The notes below the pieces were generated by a model. That model saw nothing but the letters and a program-made list of their open reading frames with translations. It was not told the DNA's origin and ran no database searches. Positions 24,211 through 33,300 of a DNA stretch of 47,051 bases are shown in pieces; within the stretch, counting starts at the first letter, position 1, and the number at the start of each line of letters is the position of its first letter. This stretch comes from an uncultured Collinsella sp. (GTDB lineage Bacteria; Actinomycetota; Coriobacteriia; Coriobacteriales; Coriobacteriaceae), in contig CAKUGF010000016.1 of NCBI GenBank assembly GCA_934654585.1, positions 1-47,051 on the forward strand. Reading direction: 5' to 3'. A program made the translations under genes and the position numbers.

Positions 24211-27093
24211 ATGACGCTACTGTATTTCCTTACCCTGTTTCCGCTGGTACCAGCGCTAGGCATGTTGCTCGCACGCGGCGACCGCGCCCGCGATTCGGTG
24301 GGGCTTATAGGCTCCGGCATCATCATGGCGGTGACGGTTGTAGTCGCCGTCATGTTTTTTGGCACGGGCCCGCAGAGCTTCGAGGTCGCGCCGGGCACCT
24401 CGCACGTGCTTTCGATCATCAGCTCTGCCATCGACGTGATCCTGTGCGCCGTCATCCTGTACAACGCGCGCAAATATAAGAGCACGCTCGCCACGGTGCT
24501 CGGCACAGTTCAGCTGGTGGGCTCGTTCGCCTTTCCGGCCATGACGTCGCCTGCGGTCGAGGTCGTCACCGCTACGCCACTCTACCTGGACTACATGAGC
24601 GTGATCATGGTGCTTGCCGTTGGCATTGTCGGCAGCCTCATCTGCGTGTATGCCCTGGGCTACATGAAGGACTTCCAAGCCCACGACGAGCACGAGGCCG
24701 CGCTGCGCGGGCAGACCGCCCCCGACCGTCGCCCGCAGTTCCTGGCGCTTATGTTCCTGTTTCTCTCGGCCATGTTCGTCATCGTGACGAGCGACAACCT
24801 GGAGTGGCTGTTCTGCGGCTGGGAAATCACCACCGTGTGCTCGTTCCTCATGATTGGCTACACGCGCACGCCCGAGGCCATCAAAAACGCCTTTACCCAG
24901 ATCATCCTCAACATGCTGGGCGGCATCGCGTTTTTGGCGGGCCTTATGTTCCTGCACCTTAACGGCATGCCACTGACCATCTCGGGCATGATTGAGCTTT
25001 CCGGCGCCGGTACCGCGCAGTCCGCCCTACTGGTGATGCCGGTCGTCCTGCTGTCGCTCGCCGCCCTTACCAAGGCAGCGCAGATGCCGTTTCATACCTG
25101 GCTGCTCGGTGCTATGGTCGCCCCCACGCCCACGAGCGCCCTGCTGCACTCGTCCACCATGGTCAAGGCCGGCGTGTTCCTGATGGTCAAGCTGAGCCCG
25201 CTCTATGCCATCTATCCCGTGACGGGCTTTATGGTCACGAGTGTGGGTGCCATCACGTTTTTGCTCGCTGCCCTCATGGCCATCTCGCAGAGCAACGCCA
25301 AACGCGTCCTCGCGTACTCCACCATTTCCAACCTGGGCCTCATCAGTGCCTGCCTGGGCGTCGGCGCGCCCGAGGCCGTATGGGCCGCCATCTTCCTGAT
25401 CCTGTTCCACACAGTGGCAAAGTCGCTTCTGTTCCTGTGCGTGGGCACGGCCGAGCATCATATCGGCAGCCGCAATATCGAGGACATGGACGGCATGTTC
25501 AGCCGCATGCCGCACCTGACGCGCCTGATGATGCTGGGCATCATGGGCATGTTTGTTGCGCCGTTTGGCATGCTCGTGTCCAAGTGGGGCGCCCTGGTGG
25601 CGTTCGCGCAGACCGGCAACGTGCTCATGATCATGGTGCTTGCCTTTGGCTCGGCCGCGACGTTCTTCTTCTGGGGCAAGTGGCTTGCCAAGCTTTCGGG
25701 CGTCGACCCCACGGCTCAAAACGTTGAGGTCAATGTTCATAAGACCGAATGGATGGCGCTCAACACCATCGCCGCGCTGCTGATTCTGTGCTGCGTGGCC
25801 TTCCCGGTTATCTCGAGCGGTCTGGTGTCGCCTTACTTGGCCATGGTGTTTGGCCGCGTGCCGTACGTTATTGGCAAGGACTCCATGTATCTGATGGTGG
25901 TTATCGTGGCGTTTATCGCCGTGGTGCTGCTGACTTCATTCCGCGTGAGCAACAAACCGCACGTAAACGTATATCTTTCGGGCGTGGGAACCGACAAATA
26001 TCGCCATTTCCGCGGCTCGATGGGACACGAGGTGAAGGCCGAAAAGCGCAATTGGTACTCGGAGGACGCCCTTGGCGAGAAGCGTATCGGCCCCGCGGGT
26101 AGCGTCGTGTGCTGCAGCATTATCCTGTTCGCGCTGCTGTGCTGCGCGTGGATTGGGCCCGAGAGACTTGCCATGAGTGCGCCCTCGGTGCTGCGCGGTA
26201 AGTATTTCGAAGGCTCGGGCGTCGTGGGTATTTTTATTGGCACCGTGGCGTTTGCCCTGATCGCGCCGCTTGTGGGCGGTTTGATTGACGGCCTTGACCG
26301 TAAGCTTTCGGCTCGCATGCAGGGCCGCGTGGGCCCGCGCTTGCTCCAGCCTTTCTACGACGTTGCCAAGCTGCTGCGCAAAGCCCCCGCCAGCGTAAAC
26401 ACCATGGACGATACCTACATGGCGTGCGCGCTCATCTTTACCGTCGTGGGCGGCGGCATCTTTGTGTCGGGTTCCAACACGTTGTTGTGCGCCTTTATGG
26501 TTACCCTCGCTGCGATCTTTGTGGTGCTGGCGTCCGCCTCGACGCAAAGCCCGTTTGCGCAGGTCGGCGCCGACCGCGAGCTGCTACAGGTTATGAGCTA
26601 CGAGCCCGCCGTTCTGCTGATGAGCGTGGGCCTGTACCTTGCCACCGACAGCTTCGACTCCATCGCCGTGACCGGGCAGGCGACCCCCATCATCGTGTAC
26701 AGTGCACCCATTTTCCTGGCGCTGCTCGCGGTGCTTACCATCAAGCTGCGCAAGTCGCCGTTTGACCTTTCGTACTCGCATCACGCGCATCAGGAGATCG
26801 TCCAGGGCATCGCCACCGAGATGAGCGGCGGCACGCTGGCCAAGATGACCCTCATGCACTGGTGCGAGACCGTGCTGTTTTTGATGTGGGTAGGCATGTT
26901 CTTTGTCTGGGACAACCCGGTGAGCTGGGTGGTCGCCCTGGTCGTGATGGCCGCGACGTATTTTGTCGAGGTGCTGATCGATAACACCTTCGCCCGCAGC
27001 ACCTGGCGCAGCTGCTTTAAGCTCGGCTGGGGCGTGGCGCTGGTGTTTGGCCTGCTCAACCTTATGCCCATCCTCGTCGACGTGTTTATTTAG
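24211..27093 (+). CDS. Fused EchA-EchB-like membrane subunit of a group 4 [NiFe] hydrogenase
   Basis: A 960-residue membrane protein joining two complex I-related subunits. Residues about 1-600 are NuoL/HyfB/EchA-like, an ion-translocating antiporter module: the conserved Glu in LEWLFCGWEITTVCSFLMIG and the Lys in TKAAQMPFHTWLLGAMVAPTPTSALLHSSTMVKAG. Residues about 665-960 are NuoH/HycD/EchB-like: LSARMQGRVGPRLLQPFYDVAKLLRK and the quinone-site-like FAQVGADRELLQVMSYEPAVLL, then KLRKSPFDLSYSHHAHQEIVQG. Together they form the membrane arm that couples ferredoxin oxidation and H2 formation to ion pumping. GGGGGAG precedes the ATG; a TATAAC -10-like element lies at 24165-24170. First gene of a five-gene operon. 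Confidence 0.9.
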   Translation: MTLLYFLTLFPLVPALGMLLARGDRARDSVGLIGSGIIMAVTVVVAVMFFGTGPQSFEVAPGTSHVLSIISSAIDVILCAVILYNARKYKSTLATVLGTVQLVGSFAFPAMTSPAVEVVTATPLYLDYMSVIMVLAVGIVGSLICVYALGYMKDFQAHDEHEAALRGQTAPDRRPQFLALMFLFLSAMFVIVTSDNLEWLFCGWEITTVCSFLMIGYTRTPEAIKNAFTQIILNMLGGIAFLAGLMFLHLNGMPLTISGMIELSGAGTAQSALLVMPVVLLSLAALTKAAQMPFHTWLLGAMVAPTPTSALLHSSTMVKAGVFLMVKLSPLYAIYPVTGFMVTSVGAITFLLAALMAISQSNAKRVLAYSTISNLGLISACLGVGAPEAVWAAIFLILFHTVAKSLLFLCVGTAEHHIGSRNIEDMDGMFSRMPHLTRLMMLGIMGMFVAPFGMLVSKWGALVAFAQTGNVLMIMVLAFGSAATFFFWGKWLAKLSGVDPTAQNVEVNVHKTEWMALNTIAALLILCCVAFPVISSGLVSPYLAMVFGRVPYVIGKDSMYLMVVIVAFIAVVLLTSFRVSNKPHVNVYLSGVGTDKYRHFRGSMGHEVKAEKRNWYSEDALGEKRIGPAGSVVCCSIILFALLCCAWIGPERLAMSAPSVLRGKYFEGSGVVGIFIGTVAFALIAPLVGGLIDGLDRKLSARMQGRVGPRLLQPFYDVAKLLRKAPASVNTMDDTYMACALIFTVVGGGIFVSGSNTLLCAFMVTLAAIFVVLASASTQSPFAQVGADRELLQVMSYEPAVLLMSVGLYLATDSFDSIAVTGQATPIIVYSAPIFLALLAVLTIKLRKSPFDLSYSHHAHQEIVQGIATEMSGGTLAKMTLMHWCETVLFLMWVGMFFVWDNPVSWVVALVVMAATYFVEVLIDNTFARSTWRSCFKLGWGVALVFGLLNLMPILVDVFI

Positions 27094-27105
27094 GAGGCGG
27101 CATCC

Positions 27106-27723
27106 ATGGATCATAAAATGTCGCGCTCGCCGTGGGTTATTCATTACGACGGCTCGAGCTGCAACGGATGCGATATCGAGGTGCTGGCCTCGCTCACGCC
27201 GCTGTTCGATGCGGAGCGTTTTGGCGTAGTCAACACCGGCAATCCCAAGCATGCGGATATCTTTTTGGTGACGGGTTCGGTCAACGCGCAGAACCTGCCC
27301 GTCGTGCGCCAGATCTACAACCAGATGCTCGAGCCCAAGTGCGTGGTGGCGTGCGGCATTTGCGCATGCTCGGGCGGCGTGTTCCACGATGCCTACAACG
27401 TGATCGGCGGCGTGGACCGCGCGATCCCCGTGGACGTGTACGCGCCCGGGTGCGCCATTCGCCCCGAGACTGTGATCGATGCCATTGTGGAGGCATGCGG
27501 CATCCTGGATCAGAAGGAGGCCGTGATGCGCGCCGGCGGCGATCCGCTCACCGTGGGCGGCGCTGCTACCTGGGACGGCGGCGTTGAGCTGGGCGAGGAC
27601 GGGTTTGTGGCCGCTGCGGAGGCCGGGGCTGATGATGCGTCCACGGCTGGCGACGCGGTCGTCAGGCCCGCCGCTGCTGACAGCGCTGCCGTCGAGCCCG
27701 CCGCTGCAAAGGAGGCCGAGTAA
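27106..27723 (+). CDS. Hydrogenase small subunit (NuoB / EchC-like)
   Basis: A 205-residue protein carrying the proximal 4Fe-4S cluster that feeds electrons to the nickel site. Cysteines are at 19 and 22 (DGSSCNGCDIEVLAS), in CVVACGICACSGGVFHD and in YAPGCAIRPE. The core ends near residue 145; the remaining 60 are an acidic, Ala-rich tail (EAGADDASTAGDAVV and so on) not usual for the family. AGGAGG precedes the ATG. Its stop overlaps the start of the next gene by one base, giving tight translational coupling. Confidence 0.92.
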   Translation: MDHKMSRSPWVIHYDGSSCNGCDIEVLASLTPLFDAERFGVVNTGNPKHADIFLVTGSVNAQNLPVVRQIYNQMLEPKCVVACGICACSGGVFHDAYNVIGGVDRAIPVDVYAPGCAIRPETVIDAIVEACGILDQKEAVMRAGGDPLTVGGAATWDGGVELGEDGFVAAAEAGADDASTAGDAVVRPAAADSAAVEPAAAKEAE

Positions 27724-28430
27724 TGCAAAAGGCAATCTATACCACCGTCGGGATCGATGAGCTGCTGCCGCATGTGCAGGCGCTCAAGGGTGCCGGTGCG
27801 CGCTTTGTGCAGATGCATGCCGAGCACTGTGTGGACGACGGCTCGTATCGCCTGGTCTATACGTTTATCAACGTTCGCGCCGCCCAGGAGCAAATTGCTC
27901 AGGACGGTAACTATGCGATCGAGAACCTGGTGGTTGAGGGGATTGATCAGTACCAGGAGATTCCGTCCATCAGCTCGTACTATCCGGCGGTGTTCCCGTT
28001 TGAGAACGAGGCACATGACCTGTTTGGTCTTGCCATTACCGACATGCAGGTCGACTTTAAGGGCTTTTTCTACCAGGTCTCGACGGCCGAGCCCATGAGC
28101 GTCATCACGCCCGAGGTGAAGGCCGCACGCGAGAAGGCCATGAAGGTTCGCGCCGCTGCCGAGGCCAAGGCGCGCAAGGCTGCTGCCGAGAAGGCTGCCG
28201 CTGCCGCCGCTGCCGCGGGGGAGGGCGCCGGCGATGCTGCGGACGCTGCCGCCCAGCCTGCTGCAGCTGCCGGTTCCGATGCTCAGCATGACGAGGCCGC
28301 TGCCAAGGCTGCGCTCAAAGCTGCCGAGATGGAGGCAAAGCTTGCTGCCATGGATCCCGAGAAAGCGGCCAAGGTCCGCGCGGCGCTTGCCGCCAAGGCC
28401 GCCCGCGACAAGCAGAAAAAGGAGGCGTAA
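27723..28430 (+). CDS. NuoC / EchD-like hydrogenase subunit with long Ala-Lys tail
   Basis: A 235-residue protein. The first 125 or so residues match the 30-kDa complex I/EchD family, which bridges the peripheral arm: GARFVQMHAEHCVDDGSYRLVYTFINV and IPSISSYYPAVFPFENEAHDLFGLAITDMQVDF. The last 110 residues are a helical, low-complexity segment rich in Ala, Lys and Glu (KARKAAAEKAAAAAAAAGE, then KAALKAAEMEAKLAAMDPEKA), probably a coiled coil or long single helix. That extension is not part of the family core. The start overlaps the previous stop, and the next gene starts five bases after this stop. Confidence 0.88.
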   Translation: MQKAIYTTVGIDELLPHVQALKGAGARFVQMHAEHCVDDGSYRLVYTFINVRAAQEQIAQDGNYAIENLVVEGIDQYQEIPSISSYYPAVFPFENEAHDLFGLAITDMQVDFKGFFYQVSTAEPMSVITPEVKAAREKAMKVRAAAEAKARKAAAEKAAAAAAAAGEGAGDAADAAAQPAAAAGSDAQHDEAAAKAALKAAEMEAKLAAMDPEKAAKVRAALAAKAARDKQKKEA

Positions 28431-28435
28431 GGTCC

Positions 28436-29524
28436 ATGGCACATCGCTCCGTTATTCCGTTTGGCCCGCAGCACCCGGTGCTGCCCGAGCCGCTCCACCT
28501 GGATCTGGTGCTCGAGGACGACCGCGTTATCGAGGCAATTCCTCAGATTGGCTTCGTTCACCGCGGACTCGAGAAGCTCACCGAAAAACGCGATATGCAT
28601 CAGTTTGGCTACATCGCCGAGCGCATCTGCGGCATCTGCGCCGTGGGCCACAGCTACGGCTATGCCAGCGCCTGCGAGCGTATGCTCGACATCGAGGTAC
28701 CCGGCCGCGTGCAGTATATCCGCACCATTTTGCACGAGCTTTCGCGTATTCACTCGCACCTGCTGTGGCTGGGCCTGCTCGCCGATGCCTTTGGCTTTGA
28801 GACGCTGTTCTATCGTTCGTGGACCCTGCGCGAGCAGATTCTTAAGATCTTCGAGAGTACCTGTGGTGGTCGCGTGATTCTGTCGATCAACGAGATCGGC
28901 GGCCTTAAGCACGACATCGAGGACTCCGAGCTGGCGGGCATTGTCCAGACGCTCGACGCCATGCGCCCCGACTACGAGGCTCTGGTGCATACGTTTTTGG
29001 ATGATGCCAGCTGCGGCGAGCGCTTGCATGGTGTGGGCGTGATCAGCAAGAAGGACGCGCTAGATCTGTCGATGGTCGGTCCGTTCGGGCGCGCCTCGGG
29101 CGTGGACTACGACGTGCGCATGTTCGGCGACGGCGCCTATGCGGATCTGGCTGCGTTTGAGCCGATTGTTGCTACCGACGGCGACTGCTACGCCCGCTGC
29201 CAGGTGCGTTGCGCCGAGGTCACGCAGGCCATGGACATTATCAGGGAACTTGTGGACAAGATTCCGCACGATGGTATCGGTGGGCGCACCAAGCTCACGC
29301 CGGCCGACGGTGCGCGCGGCGAGGTCGTGATTGAGCAACCGCGCGGCGAGGCGTACTACTATGTGCGCGGCAACGGCACTAAGAACCTGGACCGCTTCCG
29401 CGTGCGCACGCCGACGTCGCAAAACCTGGCGGGCCTGACGCACGCGCTGCAGGGCGTGCTCATCGCCAACGTGCCCATGATTATCCTGACCATCGACCCC
29501 TGCATTAGCTGCACGGAAAGGTAG
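28436..29524 (+). CDS. [NiFe] hydrogenase large subunit (NuoD / EchE-like)
   Basis: A 362-residue catalytic subunit. Both nickel-binding motifs are present: RICGIC with Cys65 and Cys68, and DPCISC with Cys356 and Cys359. This separates it from complex I NuoD, which lacks them. The protein ends DPCISCTER, right where maturation endopeptidases would cut, so it needs no C-terminal processing, as described for some Ech/CooH-type enzymes. Other family segments include IGFVHRGLEKLTEKRD and ELSRIHSHLLWLG. GGAGG lies upstream. No hyp maturation genes lie in the window. With the neighbouring subunits it should reduce protons with ferredoxin, coupled to ion pumping. Confidence 0.93.
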   Translation: MAHRSVIPFGPQHPVLPEPLHLDLVLEDDRVIEAIPQIGFVHRGLEKLTEKRDMHQFGYIAERICGICAVGHSYGYASACERMLDIEVPGRVQYIRTILHELSRIHSHLLWLGLLADAFGFETLFYRSWTLREQILKIFESTCGGRVILSINEIGGLKHDIEDSELAGIVQTLDAMRPDYEALVHTFLDDASCGERLHGVGVISKKDALDLSMVGPFGRASGVDYDVRMFGDGAYADLAAFEPIVATDGDCYARCQVRCAEVTQAMDIIRELVDKIPHDGIGGRTKLTPADGARGEVVIEQPRGEAYYYVRGNGTKNLDRFRVRTPTSQNLAGLTHALQGVLIANVPMIILTIDPCISCTER

Positions 29525-29531
29525 GCGCGGC

Positions 29532-29873
29532 ATGAGTTTACTGACATTTGCCAAGACGGCCTTGGGTTCTATGGTCAAGCAGCCGGTCACGGTGTGCTAT
29601 CCGCAGGAGGAGCTTGCAGCACCCGAGCGCCTGCGCGGGCATATCGTCAACGACATGGACGTGTGCATTTGCTGCGGCATGTGCGCACGTCGCTGTCCGG
29701 CGGGCGCGCTCGCGGTCGATCGCAAGGGCGGTACCTGGTCGATTGACCCGTACGCCTGCGTGGTGTGCGGCGAGTGCATCGAGAGCTGCCCTAAGCACTG
29801 CCTGACTATGGACATCGCCCGCACTCCAGTTGCGGCGGATAAGACTCCCACGGTAGAAACCAAGCCGGAGTAG
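29532..29873 (+). CDS. Hydrogenase ferredoxin-like subunit (NuoI / EchF-like)
   Basis: A 113-residue iron-sulfur protein with two 4Fe-4S motifs: CICCGMCARRCP and CVVCGECIESCP. It passes electrons from ferredoxin to the small subunit. It starts eight bases after the large subunit and is the last gene of the operon, followed by a strong hairpin. The N-terminal 45 residues (LLTFAKTALGSMVKQPVTVCYPQEE) match EchF/HyfH-type proteins that lie on the membrane arm. Confidence 0.92.
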   Translation: MSLLTFAKTALGSMVKQPVTVCYPQEELAAPERLRGHIVNDMDVCICCGMCARRCPAGALAVDRKGGTWSIDPYACVVCGECIESCPKHCLTMDIARTPVAADKTPTVETKPE

Positions 29874-29882
29874 CGCTGGAAT

Positions 29883-29916
29883 GGGGCCGGTGGGGCAAAA
29901 TTGCCCCACCGGCCCC
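29883..29916 (+). terminator. Strong hairpin after the hydrogenase operon
   Basis: Perfect 16-bp arms 29883-29898 and 29901-29916 (GGGGCCGGTGGGGCAA and complement) with a two-base loop. There is no T-run, but a second palindrome GCGCTATAGCGC follows at once. Confidence 0.6.
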
Positions 29917-29947
29917 GCGCTATAGCGCGGGGCGGAGCCGTCGCAAA

Positions 29948-30101
29948 CAAAACTATGTCGGATTACGGGGCTGGATAGCGGACCTTCGAGCATACCGAAA
30001 ATCGCGAAAACAAAACTGCAGGTAGACGGCCTGCTGTTTTTCAAAAATAGCGGGTATGGATGAGGGTTCTGACTTCAGCCCCGTAATCCGGCATAGTTTT
30101 G
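29948..30101. repeat. Repeat family A, copy 2
   Basis: Inverted ends at 29948-29973 and 30076-30101, the same sequence as in copy 1 with few changes. In the middle AAAACTGCAGG (30012-30022) and CCTGCTGTTTT (30030-30040) form a slightly imperfect terminator-like hairpin. The flanks GAAATGGCAC match the flank of copy 3. Confidence 0.75.
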
Positions 30102-30129
30102 AAATGGCACCGTATCAGTAACAGCCCCT

Positions 30130-30166
30130 GATCCCCCGGGGACGGAGGAAAACGGATCATTTTGGC
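30130..30166. repeat. Repeat motif C, copy 3
   Basis: GATCCCCCGGGGACGG followed by AGGAAAACGGATCATTTTGG, in inverse orientation to copies 1 and 2. It lies 28 bases after family A copy 2. Confidence 0.65.
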
Positions 30167-30207
30167 CTGTCGGCTCCGAGTCGCACCCGTTTTCCTGCGA
30201 AAACGCC

Positions 30208-30288
30208 GTGTCTCAACTTTGGTGAGACATTTGTCTCACGCCTAAAAACGAATCTGGAACGTGTGTCACCTGCCCTAATTGTGTCTCA
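30208..30288. promoter_or_regulatory. Cluster of GTCTCA/TGAGAC boxes before the adhesin gene
   Basis: GTCTCA at 30210-30215, 30233-30238 and 30283-30288, and the inverted TGAGAC at 30223-30228, all within 80 bases of the leader. GTCTCAACTTTGGTGAGAC is an inverted pair. The cluster ends about 50 bases before the adhesin start and suggests cooperative binding of a regulator, identity unknown. Confidence 0.45.
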
Positions 30289-30340
30289 TTTCGTAACTTT
30301 AGGCTGATGCAAGGTCTGATCCTGCGAGAAGGGAGACACG

Positions 30341-33300
30341 ATGAGCAGGTACACGAGGGGTCTCATGGCGGTGATACTGGCCGTAGTGCTGGTATTGCCA
30401 GCCGCAGCATTCGCCATGCTGCCCGAGGCCAACGCCAGGTCCAGCACAGGAATGGATGGACCGACGGCGAGTGAAAAGATCGTCGACTACGACACCAGCG
30501 ACCACTGGAAGTACTGGGCCGGCGGCATTGACGGCAAGGAAACTACAACTCAAAACGTCGGCCGAATTTGGACCGACAAAACGGTCAAGAAAACCGGAGA
30601 AGGCGAAAAGTCGGATTTCCTGACCACGCTGTCTGCCATCTCTTCGACATCTGATACAACGATTTCCGGCAAGCCGCTCGACATCGTGATGGTGCTGGAT
30701 GCTTCTGGGTCGATGGATGACCCCATGGGTAAGAGCGACAACACAAAGCGTATCAAAGCGCTAAAGAAGGCCGCCAATGGCTTTATTGACACCATTGCGG
30801 AGCAGAATGCAAAGATTTCGGACGAGTCCAAGCAGCACAAGGTCGCCATCGTAAAGTTTTCGGGCGATATGACTAATCAGGTCGGCAACGGCACTTATCG
30901 CAAAGGCGGCTACACCTACAACTACTCGCAGACCATGAAGGATCTGACGCTCTGCAGCAAGGGCAAAGGTAAAGGTGCGGAGAACCTAAAGAGTACGGTC
31001 AACTCCATCAGTCCTGCCGGTTCCACGCGCGCCGACTATGGCTTGGAGCTGGCTGATGAGCAATTTTCGTCTGATCGTGCTCGTGCCGACGCCAAGAAGG
31101 TCGTCGTCTTCTTCACCGATGGTTCACCTACGAGTTCAAGTGGATTCCAGGCAAGTGTTGCCAATAGCGCCATCAAAAGTGCCAAGAGTCTCAAGAATAA
31201 AGGCTCCGACATTTATACGATCGGCATCTTTGACGGCGCAGATCCCAATGCCGTCCCCACGGCTAGAGACACAAGCAATGAGAACAAGTTCATGCATGCC
31301 GTGTCGAGCAATTATCCCGACGCAGAGTCGTATACGAGCGATATGCTTGGCACACGTGCGGAAAACGCCAATTACTACAAGTCGGCAACCAACGCCGCTG
31401 AGCTCGAGAAGATCTTCGAAGAGATCTCGGGAAGCATTATCAAGGCCGGTTACCCGACCGAAGTTCATGACGGCTATGGCGAGCATGAGTCCGGCTACAT
31501 TACGTTTACCGATAGGCTGGGCGACTTTATGCAGGTCGACAGCTTTATATACAACGGCACGACGCTTGACAAGCCGACAAAGACTGAGGACAACGTCGAC
31601 ACCTACACATTTGCTGACGATGCCGCGCACCTGGTCATCACCGTTCAGCATGCCAAAAAGGATGAGCCCCGGACCGGCGATATCGTAACGGTTAAGATTC
31701 CTGCGTCGCTGATTCCTCTGCGCCACTTTAAGATCACCGATGGCATACTTACGGTCGACGATACTAAGCCCATCCAGGTGAGCTACACCTCGAGCGTTAA
31801 GAAAGACGCGCTCAATAACCTGTTTACGCCCGAGAACGTACCGGGGCTCGAGGACTACATCAAGAGCAATACGACCAAAACGGAGAACGACTCAAAGACC
31901 GTTAGCTTCTACGCGAACAAGTGGAACGCTGGCGCGTTGGGCGATACGATCGCGAACTTTGAGCCTGCCGATTCCAACCGCTACTACTATTTCCAGAAGA
32001 ATACCCCCATTTACACGGATAAGAACTGCACGACGCCAGCGAAGGACTCGATTCCGCTGGCTGCCAAGGGCACCTATTACTACAAGGATGAGTTTGAGGT
32101 AGCGGGCGAAGGCGGCCAGGTTGAATCCCCTACTGCTGTTATCGAGTTTACCGGCGAAGACGCCGCGAGCTCTGAGGACGCCTTCGTGCGCGACACGAGC
32201 GGAAACCTGTCGTTTAAGAAGGGAACCGCACGCCTTGCCTTTATTGACGAACTCCACACCACCAAGAAGAGTGTGGGCGGCAACCGCACCAGTACCGCGG
32301 ATGACGTGCTCAACCCCAAGTGGAACAACAACGCCACGGAGGTTGACGTTCACCTGGGCAATAACGGCAAAATCAGCTTTGCGTACAACATGACGCCGGC
32401 AACGGTGGATACCAAGGCCGACTTTGGCTTGACCAAGGTGCTCGAGGGCCGCAACTGGACGGATACCGATGAGTTTAAGTTTGAGCTCTCCGCGACGTCC
32501 GAGAACGACGCTCCGCTGCCCGATCCTGCAACCGTGACCGTGACCAATCAGAATGCGGACGACAAGGGCAAAGCGGCTATCGATTTCGGTAAGATTACCT
32601 ACAACAAGCCGGGCGAGTACACCTATGAGGTCCGCGAGGTCGCGGGCGAGTTGGGCGGCATCACCTACAGCGATTACGTCGCGAAGATTACCGTAAAGGT
32701 AACCGTCGATACTGCCGGAAAGCTGACGGCTGAGGTCACAAAGCCCGAGGACAAGGTGTTCACCAATACCTATAGCGCCAAGACGGAAACCCCGCTGACT
32801 CTTGAGGCCACCAAGACGCTCTCAGGGCGTCCGATGGCCGATGACGAATTCAAGTTTGCACTGAGCTATGCGGGGCACGACGAGGCTCTGCTAGAGACCA
32901 CCAACAAGGGTGGCAAGGTTGAGTTCGGTCCGCTGACGTACACGACCAAGTCGCTCGCTAAGCTGGTCAAGGAAGACAAGGCATCGTTTGATGTTAGCTC
33001 AGACAAACCCACGTGGACCATTCATTACATCGCTGCCGAGCAGACCGGCGAGCTGCCCGCGGGCGTGAGCGCCACCGTGTCGGCAATTGACGCGTATGTG
33101 ACCGTTGTCGACAACGGCGATGGTACCCTGACGGCGACGGCTGTCTACGGCGACGCCGGCAACAAGTTTGTGAACACCTACACTGCCGCGCCTGTCGAGG
33201 CATCGCTTGTGGGCAAGAAGAATCTGCAGGTGGTTCCTGATGGCCTGACCCCGGCCAACATCACCGGCAAGTTCACCTTTACCGTGACCGGCGAAGAGGG

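Noticed and set aside
24211..29873. NADH dehydrogenase (complex I) operon
   Set aside because: Only one antiporter-like subunit, no NuoA/J/K/M/N, and the NuoD-like protein has both nickel CxxC motifs, so it is a hydrogenase.
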